Origin: Cutibacterium acnes
GTDB taxonomy: Bacteria; Actinomycetota; Actinomycetes; Propionibacteriales; Propionibacteriaceae
DNA: 64,000 nucleotides
Assembly (NCBI RefSeq): GCF_003030305.1
Contig: NZ_CP023676.1
Location: 682,001-746,000 of the forward strand
Direction of reading: 5' to 3'
The translations under genes and the position numbers were made by a program. Positions within the stretch are counted from its first letter, which is position 1. Each line of letters opens with the position of its first letter. The notes beneath the pieces were generated by a model that saw nothing but the letters and a program-made list of their open reading frames with translations, ran no database searches and had not been told where the DNA came from. Below, piece after piece: positions 63,835-64,000 of the stretch.

Positions 63835-64000
63835 TTAGCACTCGCTGGATGCAAACTCGCTCGAAAGGTCGACGCTGTTGATGTACCGGTCATCTCCGTC
63901 CTCGGGCCGGACGGCCTCTGGGTTGACGAGAGCCTGTAGCTTGCGTGGCAGATTCAGCCTAACGCCAAGGACAACAATCAGGCCGAAGCCCACGGACAAC
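63835..64000 (-). CDS. C-terminus of a membrane transporter, cut by the right edge
   Basis: Only the last 54 codons are in view: a hydrophobic stretch SVGFGLIVVLGVRLNLPRK followed by a polar tail ending SSEFASSEC. It is on the same strand upstream of the sialidases. A sodium:solute symporter or MFS sialic acid carrier is a reasonable guess from context and the shape of the end, but too little is visible to name the family. Confidence 0.55.
   Translation of the reverse strand, partial: LSVGFGLIVVLGVRLNLPRKLQALVNPEAVRPEDGDDRYINSVDLSSEFASSEC

Noticed and set aside
1-64000. CRISPR arrays, tRNAs, rRNAs, insertion sequences, prophage genes
   Set aside because: Read for repeat-spacer patterns, T-loop motifs, transposase or phage proteins; none recognised.

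Overview
The window looks like a chromosomal segment of a high-G+C actinobacterium of the Propionibacteriaceae, most likely Cutibacterium (Propionibacterium) acnes or a close relative. The reasons are G+C near 60 percent, frequent GTG starts, actinobacterial families (DUF3117, DUF4191, DUF2510, SCP_3, GlnA2-GlnE) and host-glycan enzymes (endoglycoceramidase, two sialidases) recalled from C. acnes. The species call is recall plus inference; no search was run.

Layout. 1-2.8 kb: proton-translocating transhydrogenase pntAB (pntA cut by the left edge). 2.9-6.3 kb: ferredoxin, dapC, a lysozyme-like membrane-anchored protein and dapD. 6.4-10.9 kb: an accessory cassette with a 53-codon small ORF, an arginine:glycine-type amidinotransferase, a DMT transporter, an MFS transporter and a TetR regulator. 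11-17.4 kb: dapE, a DivIVA-like protein, DUF3117, divergent glgA/glgC, an O-methyltransferase, dapA and tatB. 17.6-25.3 kb: secreted endoglycoceramidase, Mrp ATPase/DUF1003/MgtE-N-CBS operon, a stress protein, a CtaA-type protein and aminopeptidase P. 25.6-26.6 kb: a lower-G+C pair of exported proteins, the first frameshifted. 26.9-29.3 kb: zinc-ribbon coiled-coil protein, RNase P RNA, a long intergenic stretch and hicAB. 29.5-33.2 kb: cobalamin riboswitch followed by an ABC corrinoid importer and a 2Fe-2S protein. 33.3-35.8 kb: cstA broken by an in-frame amber codon, plus ybdD. 36-51.8 kb: map, a DUF2510 protein, glnA2, an SCP_3 protein, glnE, thrE-like exporter, Nif3-like protein, YdcF-like protein, a lipoprotein, glnA, RDD protein, glycosyltransferase and DedA. 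51.9-55.3 kb: a GlcNAc/glucose PTS with EIIC, GntR regulator, two EIIB proteins and EIIA. 55.2-59.5 kb: DUF1440, GT87, ABC-F and DUF4191 proteins. 59.7-64 kb: two sialidases and the end of a probable transporter.

How the genes work together. dapA, dapC, dapD and dapE supply much of the succinylase route to diaminopimelate and lysine. glnA, glnA2 and glnE are the nitrogen-assimilation set; the Tyr adenylylation motif is seen only in glnA. Endoglycoceramidase, the sialidases and the PTS suggest release and uptake of host amino sugars and glycans. The riboswitch operon imports corrinoid, which propionibacteria need for methylmalonyl-CoA mutase.

The least explained parts are the amidinotransferase-transporter cassette with its small ORF, the frameshifted exported-protein pair, and the nonsense codon in cstA. 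No CRISPR array, tRNA, rRNA or insertion sequence was recognised.
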